Made by a program: the position numbers and the translations under genes. Positions 20,233 through 29,312 of a stretch of 64,000 nt of DNA are shown here, in pieces. A model generated the notes under the pieces. That model did no database searches. It was not told where the DNA came from and saw only the letters and a list, made by a program, of their open reading frames with translations. This stretch comes from Lichenicoccus sp965276875. Its GTDB lineage: Bacteria; Pseudomonadota; Alphaproteobacteria; Acetobacterales; Acetobacteraceae. Where the stretch lies: contig NZ_OZ255701.1 in assembly GCF_965276875.1 (NCBI RefSeq), positions 558,001-622,000 of the forward strand. The letters are read 5' to 3'. The number at the start of each line of letters is the position of its first letter. Position 1 is the first letter of the stretch.

Positions 20233-21663
20233 TCAGCTTGGCGTGCGCCTGCAAAGCTCCATGATCTCATCCAGAGAGATGGCATCCTCCACGCGCAACA
20301 CGCACTCGGCCAGTCGCGTGGCCCTTGCTTTGTCGATCGCCCGCGCCGCATTGGCGATGAACTTCGCAACCACGGCGTCGCGCGACATGGGCAGGTCCGG
20401 CGAGCCGTAGCTGGCGGACTTGCGGCAACGCAGCGTCCTGCCGTCGCGCAAATAAACGATCACCTCGCCGGGGAAGTGCCGCGGATAGTCGCTCCGCGGA
20501 TCGTCGAGGACGAAGGTCCGTTCAGTCATTGCCATCAGGTCGGGCGCGTCGAGCGGCTCGTTGTGGAACGCGGCCAGGTCCACCCGGCCGCGCACCAGTG
20601 CCAGTGCCACCACGAAGGGCACGCTGAACAGCGCCTCGTACGCCGTGCGCGGGCGGATGCGCCGGTCCCTCGGCTCGGCCACACCCTTATGCAGGGACAG
20701 CTTCAGCAGGCACTCGACACGCTCGACGTCCTGAGGCGCAAACTGGTCGCGCAGCTCCAGCGCCGCGTCGGCAAAGGCATGGATGTAGTGACAGCACGGG
20801 TAGGGCTTGAGCGCGATGCCTGGTGTGAGCCAGGTTGCGCCGAGCGCGTGACTCGGCCCGGCATCGGCCTTTGGTATGGTTTGCAGGTGGGTCGCATAGA
20901 GCCCGCGGCTTCCCTCAAGCACCGTCGCCGGCCCGATGAAACCGGCGCGCCCCAACGCCACCGCGGACAACGCCGAATGCGCAGCCCACCCCGGACCGAA
21001 GCGCTTGATCCAGGACCCGTTCTGCTCAAGGATCCCCGCCGCTTGGCTGCCGCACAGTCCAAGCGCCCAGACCAATGCCTGCCGATTTGCCCCGGCGAGG
21101 CGCCCCGCACCGGCGGCGCAGGCGAACGCGCCGCATACGGCTGTTGGATGAAAGCCGCGTTCGTGGAACGCGCCAGCACCCACCATGGCGATGCCGCAGC
21201 CGACCTCGAGCGCGACGATAAAGGCGCTCAGCAACTCGCGCCCGCTGACATGGTTGGCCTCGCCCGCCGCCAGGCAGGCGGCCATGGCGTGCGCGCTGGC
21301 GTGATAGATGGCGCCGATATGCGTATCGTCGAAGTCAAGGCCATGCGCGAGCACGCCGTTGACCAGCGCCGCCGAGGCCGGCGGCAACCTGGCGCCGCTG
21401 CCGATCGCGGTGGCGTGCGACCCCTCGCCCAGTTCCCGCACGCCGTGCAGCACCGCGCGGCCAAAATCCCAGGTGGAGGACGCAAGTGCAATGCCCATCG
21501 CGTCGAGCAGGTGCTCCTTGGCGAGCTCGACTACCGCGGGCGGCACCGCGGCAAGGTCGAGACCCAGGGCGAAATCGGCGATCGCCTCCGCCTCGGTCCG
21601 CTCGCTCAAGGCCGCGGTTGCCGAACCCGGAGACAGGTCGATGGATCGAGCATGCTGCGGCAT
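20233..21663 (-). CDS. MmgE/PrpD family protein (copy 1)
   Basis: A 476-residue MmgE/PrpD enzyme. Members include 2-methylcitrate dehydratase, cis-aconitate decarboxylase and iminodisuccinate epimerase. Recognisable blocks are LAKEHLLDAMGIALASS, HGLDFDDTHIGAIYHASA, GFHPTAVCGAFA, GWAAHSALSAVALGRAGF and LKPYPCCHYIHAFADAA. Last gene of a leftward unit starting at 25704; it begins 2 bp after the prpF-like stop. By eye it is more than half identical to the copy at 32657, with matching motifs throughout. The reaction cannot be assigned; a dehydratase, isomerase or decarboxylase acting on a polycarboxylate is likely. Confidence 0.9.
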   Translation of the reverse strand: MPQHARSIDLSPGSATAALSERTEAEAIADFALGLDLAAVPPAVVELAKEHLLDAMGIALASSTWDFGRAVLHGVRELGEGSHATAIGSGARLPPASAALVNGVLAHGLDFDDTHIGAIYHASAHAMAACLAAGEANHVSGRELLSAFIVALEVGCGIAMVGAGAFHERGFHPTAVCGAFACAAGAGRLAGANRQALVWALGLCGSQAAGILEQNGSWIKRFGPGWAAHSALSAVALGRAGFIGPATVLEGSRGLYATHLQTIPKADAGPSHALGATWLTPGIALKPYPCCHYIHAFADAALELRDQFAPQDVERVECLLKLSLHKGVAEPRDRRIRPRTAYEALFSVPFVVALALVRGRVDLAAFHNEPLDAPDLMAMTERTFVLDDPRSDYPRHFPGEVIVYLRDGRTLRCRKSASYGSPDLPMSRDAVVAKFIANAARAIDKARATRLAECVLRVEDAISLDEIMELCRRTPS

Positions 21664-21665
21664 GG

Positions 21666-22871
21666 CTAGAGGCTCCTTTGAAGGTTGGCGCCCGGCGTCG
21701 AGGTCTCGCGCGGCACATAGGTGACGCCATCCATGATCCTCCGCGCCGTCCGGCTGAACGCCAGAGTGCGGAAAGCGACCCCGCCTGGCGCGTTGGTAGG
21801 TTGTGCCTCGACGGTGACGGTCATCACCCCCATCGGGTGGCCGATTCGCAGCCGGTTGGTTTCAGCGGCGCCGGGCGCCATGGCCTGACGCACCACGCTG
21901 CCCTCGATCCGCGATGCCGCGGCCGTGCACATCGACCCGGTTCCGGCCATGCTCTCGTGGCACCTGTCGTACCAGACCAGCCGTGCCTGGAGGTCCATCG
22001 CCTCGGTCGCGACCACCGTATCGCGCATGGTCCGGCAGGCCTTCGGTGGCGACACCAGGAGCATGAGCGGCAGCGCCGGCGATTGCTCGTTCACGCAACG
22101 CCAGTCCGTGCACAGACCCGCGAGGACCGCCGCCTTGCCACGGATCTCGCGCAGCCGATCCAGCAGCGCCGTATTTCCGGTAAAGGCGTCGGGCAGTTCG
22201 CCTCCCTCAAGTCCGATGTCCGCGGCGTGGACGAAAACGCAAGGGTTCGCCACGTCGCAGACCGTCACGCGCACCGCGCCGCCGTCTTCGAGCAGTATCG
22301 TGTCCACGGACGCGCCCGTCGGCAGCATGTGCCCCGTCTTGCCGCCGACCGTACGCGCGTAGTCCATCTGGATTTCGGCCCCGGTGCCGGGCACGCCGTC
22401 GATGGCGAAGCTGCCCGCCGTTTTGGCCTGTCCGCCCGCGACCGGGACGCGTGCGATCAACAGCCGGCCGGTATTGGTGTTACGGATCCGCACCGTTGTC
22501 ATCGGGGCGGTCCCCGCCACCAGCCCGGCATCAATCGCGAACGGACCCACCCCAGCCGAAATATTCCCGCAGTTCGAGGTGTAGACCACCATGTCGCGCT
22601 CGGGCACGACCTGGGCATAGGTGTAGTCGATGTCGGCGTCGGGACCTGTCGAGCGCCCGACGATGGCGATCTTCGAGGTAATCAGCCGTGATCCGCCCAG
22701 GCCGTCGATCTGCAGGATGTCCGGCGTGCCCATCAGTCGCTTCAGCAGGCGGTCCCGCATGAGCCCGGCGCCCGGGATGTCCTGCTCCAGCAGGTAGACC
22801 CCCTTGCTGGTGCCTCCCCGCATGATCGTACAGCGGATTGCGATCTGGTCCGGCGCGCCGGCTTCATCCAT
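21666..22871 (-). CDS. PrpF-type isomerase (2-methylaconitate / oxalomesaconate family)
   Basis: A 401-residue PrpF-family protein. Family members shift double bonds in tricarboxylate-like acids, for example 2-methylaconitate cis-trans isomerase and 4-oxalomesaconate tautomerase. Visible are MRGGTSKGVYLLEQDIP at the start, Lys67 in SRLITSKIAIV, Cys101 in SNCGNISAGVGPFA, and ESMAGTGSMCTAAASRI near the end of the second half. The ATG overlaps the upstream MFS stop by 8 bp, so the two are co-translated. The neighbouring MmgE/PrpD gene suggests the pair process the same carboxylate intermediate. Confidence 0.93.
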   Translation of the reverse strand: MDEAGAPDQIAIRCTIMRGGTSKGVYLLEQDIPGAGLMRDRLLKRLMGTPDILQIDGLGGSRLITSKIAIVGRSTGPDADIDYTYAQVVPERDMVVYTSNCGNISAGVGPFAIDAGLVAGTAPMTTVRIRNTNTGRLLIARVPVAGGQAKTAGSFAIDGVPGTGAEIQMDYARTVGGKTGHMLPTGASVDTILLEDGGAVRVTVCDVANPCVFVHAADIGLEGGELPDAFTGNTALLDRLREIRGKAAVLAGLCTDWRCVNEQSPALPLMLLVSPPKACRTMRDTVVATEAMDLQARLVWYDRCHESMAGTGSMCTAAASRIEGSVVRQAMAPGAAETNRLRIGHPMGVMTVTVEAQPTNAPGGVAFRTLAFSRTARRIMDGVTYVPRETSTPGANLQRSL

Positions 22872-24258
22872 GCTGGGCGGCCTTGTAGATCATCGCCTCG
22901 GGCGGTTCCGGCACCAGCGCGGACACTTCAGGATTGTCCAGCGGCTTCCGTCTCGTCTCGATACCGAAGACGCCCACCACTACCGCCTGTATCAGCATCG
23001 AGCCGGACAGCATGATGGTGATGCCGGTCAGGCCGCCCGCGGCGAGGACCGCCGGTATGACATATTGCATCCCCGCCGACGACAGCCGACCGCAGGCGCC
23101 GCAAAGCCCGGCGCCGCGTAACCGGAACCGCGTCTCGAACAGCTCAGGGACATACACCGTGAAGGCAATGGTGTTCGCCAGTCCGAGACTGATTGCGAGC
23201 ACGAAGGCGCTGACGACGAACACCGCGCCATGCGTATAGAGCAGCCCGGCGCAGAGCACGGCGCCGACGGCCGAGAAGCCGACGATGCAGCCCTTGCGGC
23301 CAATCCTGTCGGTCAGCAGGGCGCCGCAAAGCGCTCCGGTGGTCTGACCGAGTGCGAGGATCATGGAGATTTCCAGCGCCGAGCTGAGGGTCATCCCCTG
23401 CCTGACAAAAGCCGTCGGCAGCCATTGCAAAAAGCCGTAGAGCGAGAAGTTGATGGTGACGTTGACCAGAATGCCGACCAGCGTGTTGCGCAGCACGCCA
23501 GGCGAGAACAGCACCCGGATCGGGGTCTGCAGCATATGCGCGTTGGCCGGCGTGAAAGGCGGGAGCGGACGGCCGCCGGACGCTTGCTGCTCGATTTGGG
23601 CAAGCAACGCTTCGCATTCCTCTATTCTGCCCTTCGACTCCAGCCAGCGCGGCGATTCCGGCATCGACTTGCGTGCGAACCAGACGCCGATTGCAGCAAA
23701 GCCAGGGATCAGAAACATGGCGCGCCATCCCAACGCCGGGATGACGAAATAGGCAGTGACCAGCGAGACGAAGAACGAGAAGTTCACGAGCATCGCAATG
23801 AGCGTCATGACCTTGCCGCGGCTCGTCATCGGCAGGAACTCCGCGAGCGTGCCGTAGCCCACCACGATCTCCGCCCCGAGACCCAGGCCCATGAAGAACC
23901 GGCAGACAATGAGCACATCCATGTTCGGCGCGAACGCACCGGCGATCGAAGCCGCTCCGAACAAGGCAAGGTTCGTCTGATAGCAGAACCGTCGACCGAA
24001 CCGGTCCCCCAGAATGCCCGCGAACCAGGCGCCACAAACCAACCCAGCCAGGGTGACCGATATGAAGGTCGCGTTGAACTTGAGGGTTGACCAATGGCTC
24101 TGGACCAGGGCCGCGAGTACGCCACCGCCTGAGTAGAGTTCGAAAGCGTCGATGAACAGGCCGGCACCGATGAGCAACACCAGTTTGGTGTGCCAGCGCG
24201 ACATTGGCAGCCGGTCCATTCGTGGTCCGGCATTCGTGCTGCCGATCGTCCCGCTCAT
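22864..24258 (-). CDS. MFS transporter (metabolite:H+ symporter type)
   Basis: A 464-residue major facilitator with twelve predicted helices. The conserved cytoplasmic loop GDRFGRRF follows helix 2, RFFMGLGLGAEIVVGYGTLAEFLP lies in helix 4, and a second loop reads LTDRIGRKGCIVG. A central cytoplasmic loop contains PESPRWLESKGRIEECEALL. The pattern fits the sugar/aromatic-acid porter side of MFS. As the second gene of the leftward unit between the monooxygenase and prpF-like genes, it is the probable uptake system for the island's substrate. The substrate itself is unknown. Confidence 0.92.
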   Translation of the reverse strand: MSGTIGSTNAGPRMDRLPMSRWHTKLVLLIGAGLFIDAFELYSGGGVLAALVQSHWSTLKFNATFISVTLAGLVCGAWFAGILGDRFGRRFCYQTNLALFGAASIAGAFAPNMDVLIVCRFFMGLGLGAEIVVGYGTLAEFLPMTSRGKVMTLIAMLVNFSFFVSLVTAYFVIPALGWRAMFLIPGFAAIGVWFARKSMPESPRWLESKGRIEECEALLAQIEQQASGGRPLPPFTPANAHMLQTPIRVLFSPGVLRNTLVGILVNVTINFSLYGFLQWLPTAFVRQGMTLSSALEISMILALGQTTGALCGALLTDRIGRKGCIVGFSAVGAVLCAGLLYTHGAVFVVSAFVLAISLGLANTIAFTVYVPELFETRFRLRGAGLCGACGRLSSAGMQYVIPAVLAAGGLTGITIMLSGSMLIQAVVVGVFGIETRRKPLDNPEVSALVPEPPEAMIYKAAQHG

Positions 24259-24312
24259 TTGGGCGTTTCTCCCTGGTTTTTTGATTGATTGCGTCTCAGT
24301 CGCACGCAGCCG

Positions 24313-25704
24313 TCAGGCCACCTTGTCCATCGCCTTGCGCGAGGGTGCGGCGTGCGTGACCACCGGCCGCTCGAGGCCGAGATTCTCCCGCAGCGTGGTT
24401 CCGGCATAGTCCGTATGGAACAGCTTGCGACGTTGCAGCTCGGGGATGACCAGCCGGCCGAAATCCTCGTAGGCGCCGGGGCGGTGGGTTGCGGCCAGCA
24501 CGAACCCGTCGCAGGCCTCACCCGTGTACCAGGCCTCCATCTCATCGGCGATGTCATTGGCGGTGCCGCAGAACACGTGCATTTCGTTGATCGTGCCCCG
24601 CTTGCTGAACGTGATGAAGTCGCGCGGCGTCGGGTTTGCCTTGCCGCTCCGCTCAACCACACGCGCCTTCAGACCGAGATTGGCGCCGACTTTCGCCATC
24701 TGCGCGTCGTCGAGCGGCTGATCGAGACCCAATCGACTGAAGTCGTAATTGGTCACTTCCGCGATCAGCGTCAGGCTGTCCTCGGGTGCGGCAAGTGACT
24801 CGATGAAGGCGCGCTTTTCCTCGGCGATGGCGCGCGTCTCGCCAACGATGGTGAAGATGGCGGGGACGAGCTTCACCTGGTTCGGGTCGCGCCCTGCGTT
24901 GATTACCGCATCCTTGAGCTGTCGATAGGTTTGCCTGCCGGGTTCGAGTGCCTTGATGGAGCCGAACACGATCTCCCCCCAGCGCGCCGCGAACGCGAGG
25001 CCGCGGCCGCTCTGCCCCGCCTGCATGATCACCGGATGGCCCTGCGGCGACCGCGGCACCGTGAACGGCCCGCGTGACTTGAACCATCGCCCGGCATGGT
25101 CGAGGCGCCGGACTTTCGCCGGATCGGCGAACACGCCGCTGATCTGGTCGGCCGCGATCGCATCGTCTGCCCAGGTCGCCCAATGCCCCAGCACGACCTC
25201 GATGAATTCGTCGGCGCGGTCGTAGCGCAGGTCGTGCTCCAGGTGCTCGTCGTGGCCGAAGTTCGCCGCCTCGGCGTCGTTGAGAGACGTCACGACGTTC
25301 CATGCCGACCGTCCGCCAATCATCAGATCCAGCGTCGCGAACGCCCGGGCCACGTGGTAGGGCTCGAAATAGGTGGTGGAGCAGGTGCCGCCGAGACCAA
25401 GCTTGTCGGTCGCCATGCCCATGACGGTCAGGATCGGGATTAGGTCCAGCTTCACGGCGCGGATGCCGTGGCGTATCGTGTCCTCGAAATTGTCGCCCAG
25501 CTCCGGCATTGCCAAGCGGTCATCGAAGAACGCCAAATGGAACTTGCTTTCCTCGAGCGTGCGCGCGATCCGCTGATAATGTTTGGCGGTCAGAAAATCC
25601 GTGGGCGCGGCCGGGTGCCTCCAGGAGCCGGGATAGTTGCTGCAGTTCTGCGCCTGCAGGAAGGCGACCATCGCCATGCCGCCGCGCTTGTCTTTCTGAC
25701 CCAT
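24313..25704 (-). CDS. NtaA/EmoA-type FMN-dependent monooxygenase (copy 1)
   Basis: A 463-residue LLM-class flavin monooxygenase like nitrilotriacetate and EDTA monooxygenase large subunits. These use FMNH2 delivered by a separate reductase. Visible family blocks are ARTLEESKFHLAFFDDRLAMP, CSTTYFEPYHVARAFATLDLMIGGR, AWNVVTSLNDAEAANFG, RYDRADEFIEVV, FTVPRSPQGHPVIMQAGQSGRG and DGFVLAATHRPGAYEDFGRLVIPELQRR. The ATG at 25704 is preceded by GGAG at good spacing. It heads a leftward unit (monooxygenase, MFS, PrpF, MmgE) and is divergent from the first AtuA-like gene. The substrate is unknown. Confidence 0.93.
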   Translation of the reverse strand: MGQKDKRGGMAMVAFLQAQNCSNYPGSWRHPAAPTDFLTAKHYQRIARTLEESKFHLAFFDDRLAMPELGDNFEDTIRHGIRAVKLDLIPILTVMGMATDKLGLGGTCSTTYFEPYHVARAFATLDLMIGGRSAWNVVTSLNDAEAANFGHDEHLEHDLRYDRADEFIEVVLGHWATWADDAIAADQISGVFADPAKVRRLDHAGRWFKSRGPFTVPRSPQGHPVIMQAGQSGRGLAFAARWGEIVFGSIKALEPGRQTYRQLKDAVINAGRDPNQVKLVPAIFTIVGETRAIAEEKRAFIESLAAPEDSLTLIAEVTNYDFSRLGLDQPLDDAQMAKVGANLGLKARVVERSGKANPTPRDFITFSKRGTINEMHVFCGTANDIADEMEAWYTGEACDGFVLAATHRPGAYEDFGRLVIPELQRRKLFHTDYAGTTLRENLGLERPVVTHAAPSRKAMDKVA

Positions 25705-25917
25705 GTCATCTCCGGTACTTAGCCTTCAGCCCAGCAAGGCCGGAAGCGCCGCGGACGGCAATTCGATTCCCGCTATGGGTTCTTCGAAACGGGGAATGAG
25801 CGGACCTATCATCTCCACCTATCGCATCTTAGCGACGATTGATGGGCCAGGTCCGCGCTGTCTGGCCCATAAAGGTACGGCCGTCGCAAGAACGTGGCAG
25901 CGAGGGATACGTCCGTA
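25705..25917. promoter_or_regulatory. Divergent promoter region with LysR-type box A
   Basis: 213 bp between the leftward monooxygenase unit and the rightward AtuA/DUF4387 unit. At 25773-25791 it contains CTAT-gggttcttcga-AACG. This matches the box upstream of the island LysR gene (29921-29939) at about 14 of 19 positions. A bidirectional, LysR-controlled promoter is inferred. Confidence 0.45.
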
Positions 25918-27282
25918 GTGTCAAAGCAAGAGCTGAAGATCCTTACCCCGACCGGCATGTTCGGCTACGGCATTCCGGCCGAACATTTCTGGCGCGGCGT
26001 CGAGCGCGGCCCGGATATCATGATTGTCGATGCAGGCTCCACCGATCCCGGTCCCTATCTGCTTGGCCTGGGCAAAATGATCGTGGACCGGCAAGCCTAT
26101 TTGCACGATCTCGGACTTGTGCTGCAGGCCGTGGCCGAACGCCGCATTCCGCTGATCATCAGCTCCGCCGGCGGCTCGGGCATCGATGCGCATGTGGATC
26201 AGATGATCGATCTCATCCGCGGCATTGCTTCGGCACGAGGCTGGACCTTCAAGGTCGCGGCCATCTATGCCGATATCCCGCGCGACGTGATTCACGAGCG
26301 CCTGGATGGCGGCCGCATTGCGCCATGCGGCTCCTCCGGCGACCTGACCCACGACGCCATCGACGACGCCACCTCGATCGTCGCACAGATGGGCGCTGAG
26401 CCATTCGCGCGCGTGCTGGCCGAGCACGCCGACGTGGACATCATCGTCTCAGGCCGTGCCTACGACCCGGCGCCGCATGCCGGCTTCTGCATGGCGCACG
26501 GCATCGATCCCGGCGTGTACTGGCATATGGGCAAGATCATCGAATGCGGCGCGGTGTGCGCCGAGCCCAAGGGTCGCGTCATCCTGGCCACCGTCCGCCG
26601 CGACAGCTTCGATCTCGAGCCGATGAACCCCCTGGAGCGGTGCACCCCCACCTCCGTCGCCGCCCACACCCTGTATGAAAAGACGCGGCCCGACCTGCTT
26701 CCCGGACCTGGCGGCGTGCTGGATTTGCGGCAATCGCGCTATGAGGCCCTGGACGAACGACGGGTGCGCGTAAGCGGCAGCGTCTTCGTGCCTTCCGACC
26801 AGTATGCCGTCAAACTGGAAGGTGCCGCCGTGGTGGGGCATCGCACGATCTTCATCGGTGGCATCCGCGATCCCATCCTGCTGGCCCAGCTCGACGACTT
26901 TCTCGCCAGGGTCAGCAAGCATGTCGGCTCGTTCTTTGCCCAACTGGGCACCGGCGAGGCGACGATGCTGTTCCACGCCTATGGCCGCGACGCCGTGATG
27001 GGCGAGCTGGAGCCGCTGCGCCACCTCGTCCCGCACGAAATCGGGCTGCTGGGCGAGGTCACCGCACCCACGCAGGAGCTGGCCAACGCAATTTGCAGCC
27101 AGGCACGCATCACCGTGCTGCACATGCCCTATCCGGGGCAGCTTGCGACCGCCGGCAACTTCGCCCTGCCCCTGAACCCGCCGGAGAACCCGATCGGTCC
27201 GGTCTGCCGCTTTACCATCTATCACCTGATGGAGGTGGACAGTTCGGAAGAGCTGTTCCGCGTCCGCATCCACGAGGTCTGA
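25918..27282 (+). CDS. AtuA-like protein (DUF1446 family, copy 1)
   Basis: About 454 residues of the acyclic-terpene-utilisation AtuA-like family. Conserved blocks include LTPTGMFGYGIPAEHFWRGVE, VDAGSTDPGPYLLG, ISSAGGSGIDAHVDQMIDLIR, IVSGRAYDPAPHAGFCMAHGIDPG, HMGKIIECGAVCAEPKGR and MPYPGQLATAGNFALPLNPPENPIGP. The GTG at 25918 follows GAGGG and aligns with the N-terminus of the paralogue at 29301; a GTG at 25894 is possible. The DUF4387 gene starts 1 bp after its stop, so the two products probably act together. The biochemical role of the family is not settled. Confidence 0.88.
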   Translation: MSKQELKILTPTGMFGYGIPAEHFWRGVERGPDIMIVDAGSTDPGPYLLGLGKMIVDRQAYLHDLGLVLQAVAERRIPLIISSAGGSGIDAHVDQMIDLIRGIASARGWTFKVAAIYADIPRDVIHERLDGGRIAPCGSSGDLTHDAIDDATSIVAQMGAEPFARVLAEHADVDIIVSGRAYDPAPHAGFCMAHGIDPGVYWHMGKIIECGAVCAEPKGRVILATVRRDSFDLEPMNPLERCTPTSVAAHTLYEKTRPDLLPGPGGVLDLRQSRYEALDERRVRVSGSVFVPSDQYAVKLEGAAVVGHRTIFIGGIRDPILLAQLDDFLARVSKHVGSFFAQLGTGEATMLFHAYGRDAVMGELEPLRHLVPHEIGLLGEVTAPTQELANAICSQARITVLHMPYPGQLATAGNFALPLNPPENPIGPVCRFTIYHLMEVDSSEELFRVRIHEV

Positions 27283-27283
27283 C

Positions 27284-27601
27284 ATGCGCAACGCCTTGCT
27301 GAAGGACATCGCCAAGGTCATACGCAGCAAGAACTCGGGACCGTTCGAAATCACCTTCGACGTGATGTTTGACGACGAGGCTGCCTACCACCGGGTCAAG
27401 AACAGCGGCGCGCTGGATCAGGCCAAGCTGGAACGGCTCTACAACGTGCCCGCCACTGACGTAATCGTCTGCATGTTCTTTGATCCGGCGCTCGCCTTCA
27501 AGCTGACGCTGCGACGCCGCTGGGCGCAGGGCAGCGTCGGCGAGCGCGACACGTTCGGCGCCCAGCAGCATGCGCCATTGTTGGATATCGAAGTGCCGTA
27601 G
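27284..27601 (+). CDS. DUF4387 protein (copy 1)
   Basis: A 105-residue protein with the DUF4387 signature: LLKDIAKVIRSKNSGPFEITFDVMFDD, an internal FFDPALAFKLTLRR, and a C-terminal GERDTFGAQQHAPLLDI. Its ATG lies 1 bp after the AtuA-like stop, the common pairing for this family. No catalytic residues are known; it may be an accessory or subunit of the AtuA-like protein. It ends 2 bp from the stop of the opposing DUF4387 gene. Confidence 0.88.
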   Translation: MRNALLKDIAKVIRSKNSGPFEITFDVMFDDEAAYHRVKNSGALDQAKLERLYNVPATDVIVCMFFDPALAFKLTLRRRWAQGSVGERDTFGAQQHAPLLDIEVP

Positions 27602-27603
27602 AG

Positions 27604-27936
27604 CTATGTGCGGGGTGCCGGCACGCGCAGGTCGAGCAGCGGGGCATGCTGCTGCGCGCCGAAGGTATCGATTTCGCCGACGCTACCCTGCGCCACCGGC
27701 CGCCGGATCGTCAGCTTGAAGGCGAGTGCCGGATCGAAGAACTGGAAGTTCGTAATGTCCGCTCCCGAGACGCCATAAAGCGCGCCGAGGCTCTCGCGCG
27801 TGACCGCGCCACTCGCCTTGACGTGCTCGTAGAGGTCGCGGCGGTCAAACAGCACGTCGAAGGTAATCTCGAAGGGACCGGCATTCTTGCTGCGGACCAC
27901 CTTGGCGATGTCGCGGATGCGGACCGTGTCGGGCAT
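27604..27936 (-). CDS. DUF4387 protein (copy 2)
   Basis: A 110-residue second DUF4387 protein: IRDIAKVVRSKNAGPFEITFDVLFDRRD, FFDPALAFKLTIRRPVAQGSVGEIDTFGAQQHAPLLDLRVP. It reads leftward, 3 bp after the second AtuA-like stop, and meets copy 1 tail to tail with 2 bp between stops. The C-terminal 40 residues of the two copies are almost identical, the N-terminal halves less so. Confidence 0.88.
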   Translation of the reverse strand: MPDTVRIRDIAKVVRSKNAGPFEITFDVLFDRRDLYEHVKASGAVTRESLGALYGVSGADITNFQFFDPALAFKLTIRRPVAQGSVGEIDTFGAQQHAPLLDLRVPAPRT

Positions 27937-27939
27937 CGC

Positions 27940-29301
27940 TCAGATCTCCAGGTGGCTGATCGGGAACAGCGCGTCGGGGCTTGCCACTTCCATCAGGTGA
28001 TAGAGATTGAACGCGCAGACCGGGCCGATCTCGTTCTCCAGCGGTGTCAGCGGGAAGGCCATGTTGCCGCCGGTTGCGAGTTGCCCGGCGTAAGGCGCGT
28101 GCAGGCAGGCCACGCGCGCCGAATCGCAGATCGCGTTCGCGATCTCCCGGGTTGGGCCGATCGCCTCGGCCAATATGCAGAGTTCGAGCGGCTCGAACTG
28201 CTTGACCGGCTCGAGTGCACCCACGACCCCGTTCTTGCCGTAGACGTGGAACACCAGACGGGCGCTGCCGTCGGCCAGCGATGCGTGGTGGCCGGTGGTG
28301 TATTGGCGCACCCGTTCGAGATAGGTGTCGACCTGGGCGATCAGGATCGGGTCGCGGATGCCGCCGATGAAGATTGTCCGATGGCCGACGATCTTCGCCC
28401 CTTCCAGCTTGACCGTATAGGCTGGTGACGGGCGAAAGATGCTGCTTCTGACCCGGACCGTGCGGTCATCGACGGCTTCATAGACCGCCGATCCCAGATC
28501 GAGCGTGCCGCCCGGTCCGGCCAGCAGGTCGGCGCGCGACTTCTCATAGAGCGTATGGGCGGCGACCGACAAAGGCGTGCAGCGCTCCTGCGGGCTCATC
28601 GGGGTGAGGTCGAAACTGTCCTTGCGCACGGTGGCGACGATCACCCGCCCCTTCGGCTCGGCGCACACGCCGCCGCACTCCATGATCTTGCCCATGTGCC
28701 AGGCGATCCCCGGATCGACACCGCACCTGAGGCAGAGTGCGGCATAGGGGGCGGGATCGTAGGCCCGTCCGGCGACGATGATGTCGAGGCCTGGGTCCTC
28801 GTCGAGCGCGCGCATGAACGGCTCGGCGCCCATCTGGGCCACGATGTTGGTGGCGTCGTCGATATCATGGTCGGTCAGCGGCGGCACCGGACCGCAGGGT
28901 GAGACGCGGCCCTCCGCCAGGCCCTGCCTGATCACCGCCTTGGGCATGTCGGCGTAGATCGACGCGGCCCGCAGCCGATAGGCTTTCGAGGCCGCGATCT
29001 CGCGGACGATATCCATGATGAAATCGACATGGGCGTTGGTGCCGGTGCCACCGGCCGAGCCGATCAGGACCGGGATCTTGTGCCTGGTGCTGGCGGCGAG
29101 CATCGGCTCGAGATCGCGGAGATAGGCGGACCTGCTGCAGGTCGAATGGCCGAGAGCGAGTTCGTGCGGACCGTTATCGGTCGAACCGGAATCGATCACG
29201 ATCGCGTCGACGCCTTCCTCGATCCCTCTCCAGAAATCGTCCAGCGGATAGCCATAACCGAGCATGCCGACCGGCGTGATGATCTTCAGCGGCGGCGACA
29301 T
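27940..29301 (-). CDS. AtuA-like protein (DUF1446 family, copy 2)
   Basis: A 453-residue paralogue of the protein at 25918. It has the same ordered blocks: ITPVGMLGYGYPLDDFWRGIE, IDSGSTDNGPHELALG, IGSAGGTGTNAHVDFIMDIVR, IVAGRAYDPAPYAALCLRCGVDPG, HMGKIMECGGVCAEPKGR and HAPYAGQLATGGNMAFPLTPLENEIGP. The ATG at 29301 is preceded by GAAGGA. It lies in a leftward unit after the flavin reductase gene and before DUF4387 copy 2. Divergence from copy 1 is substantial, so this is an old duplication or independent acquisition, not a recent copy. Confidence 0.88.
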   Translation of the reverse strand: MSPPLKIITPVGMLGYGYPLDDFWRGIEEGVDAIVIDSGSTDNGPHELALGHSTCSRSAYLRDLEPMLAASTRHKIPVLIGSAGGTGTNAHVDFIMDIVREIAASKAYRLRAASIYADMPKAVIRQGLAEGRVSPCGPVPPLTDHDIDDATNIVAQMGAEPFMRALDEDPGLDIIVAGRAYDPAPYAALCLRCGVDPGIAWHMGKIMECGGVCAEPKGRVIVATVRKDSFDLTPMSPQERCTPLSVAAHTLYEKSRADLLAGPGGTLDLGSAVYEAVDDRTVRVRSSIFRPSPAYTVKLEGAKIVGHRTIFIGGIRDPILIAQVDTYLERVRQYTTGHHASLADGSARLVFHVYGKNGVVGALEPVKQFEPLELCILAEAIGPTREIANAICDSARVACLHAPYAGQLATGGNMAFPLTPLENEIGPVCAFNLYHLMEVASPDALFPISHLEI

Positions 29302-29312
29302 CGATCCTTCTC

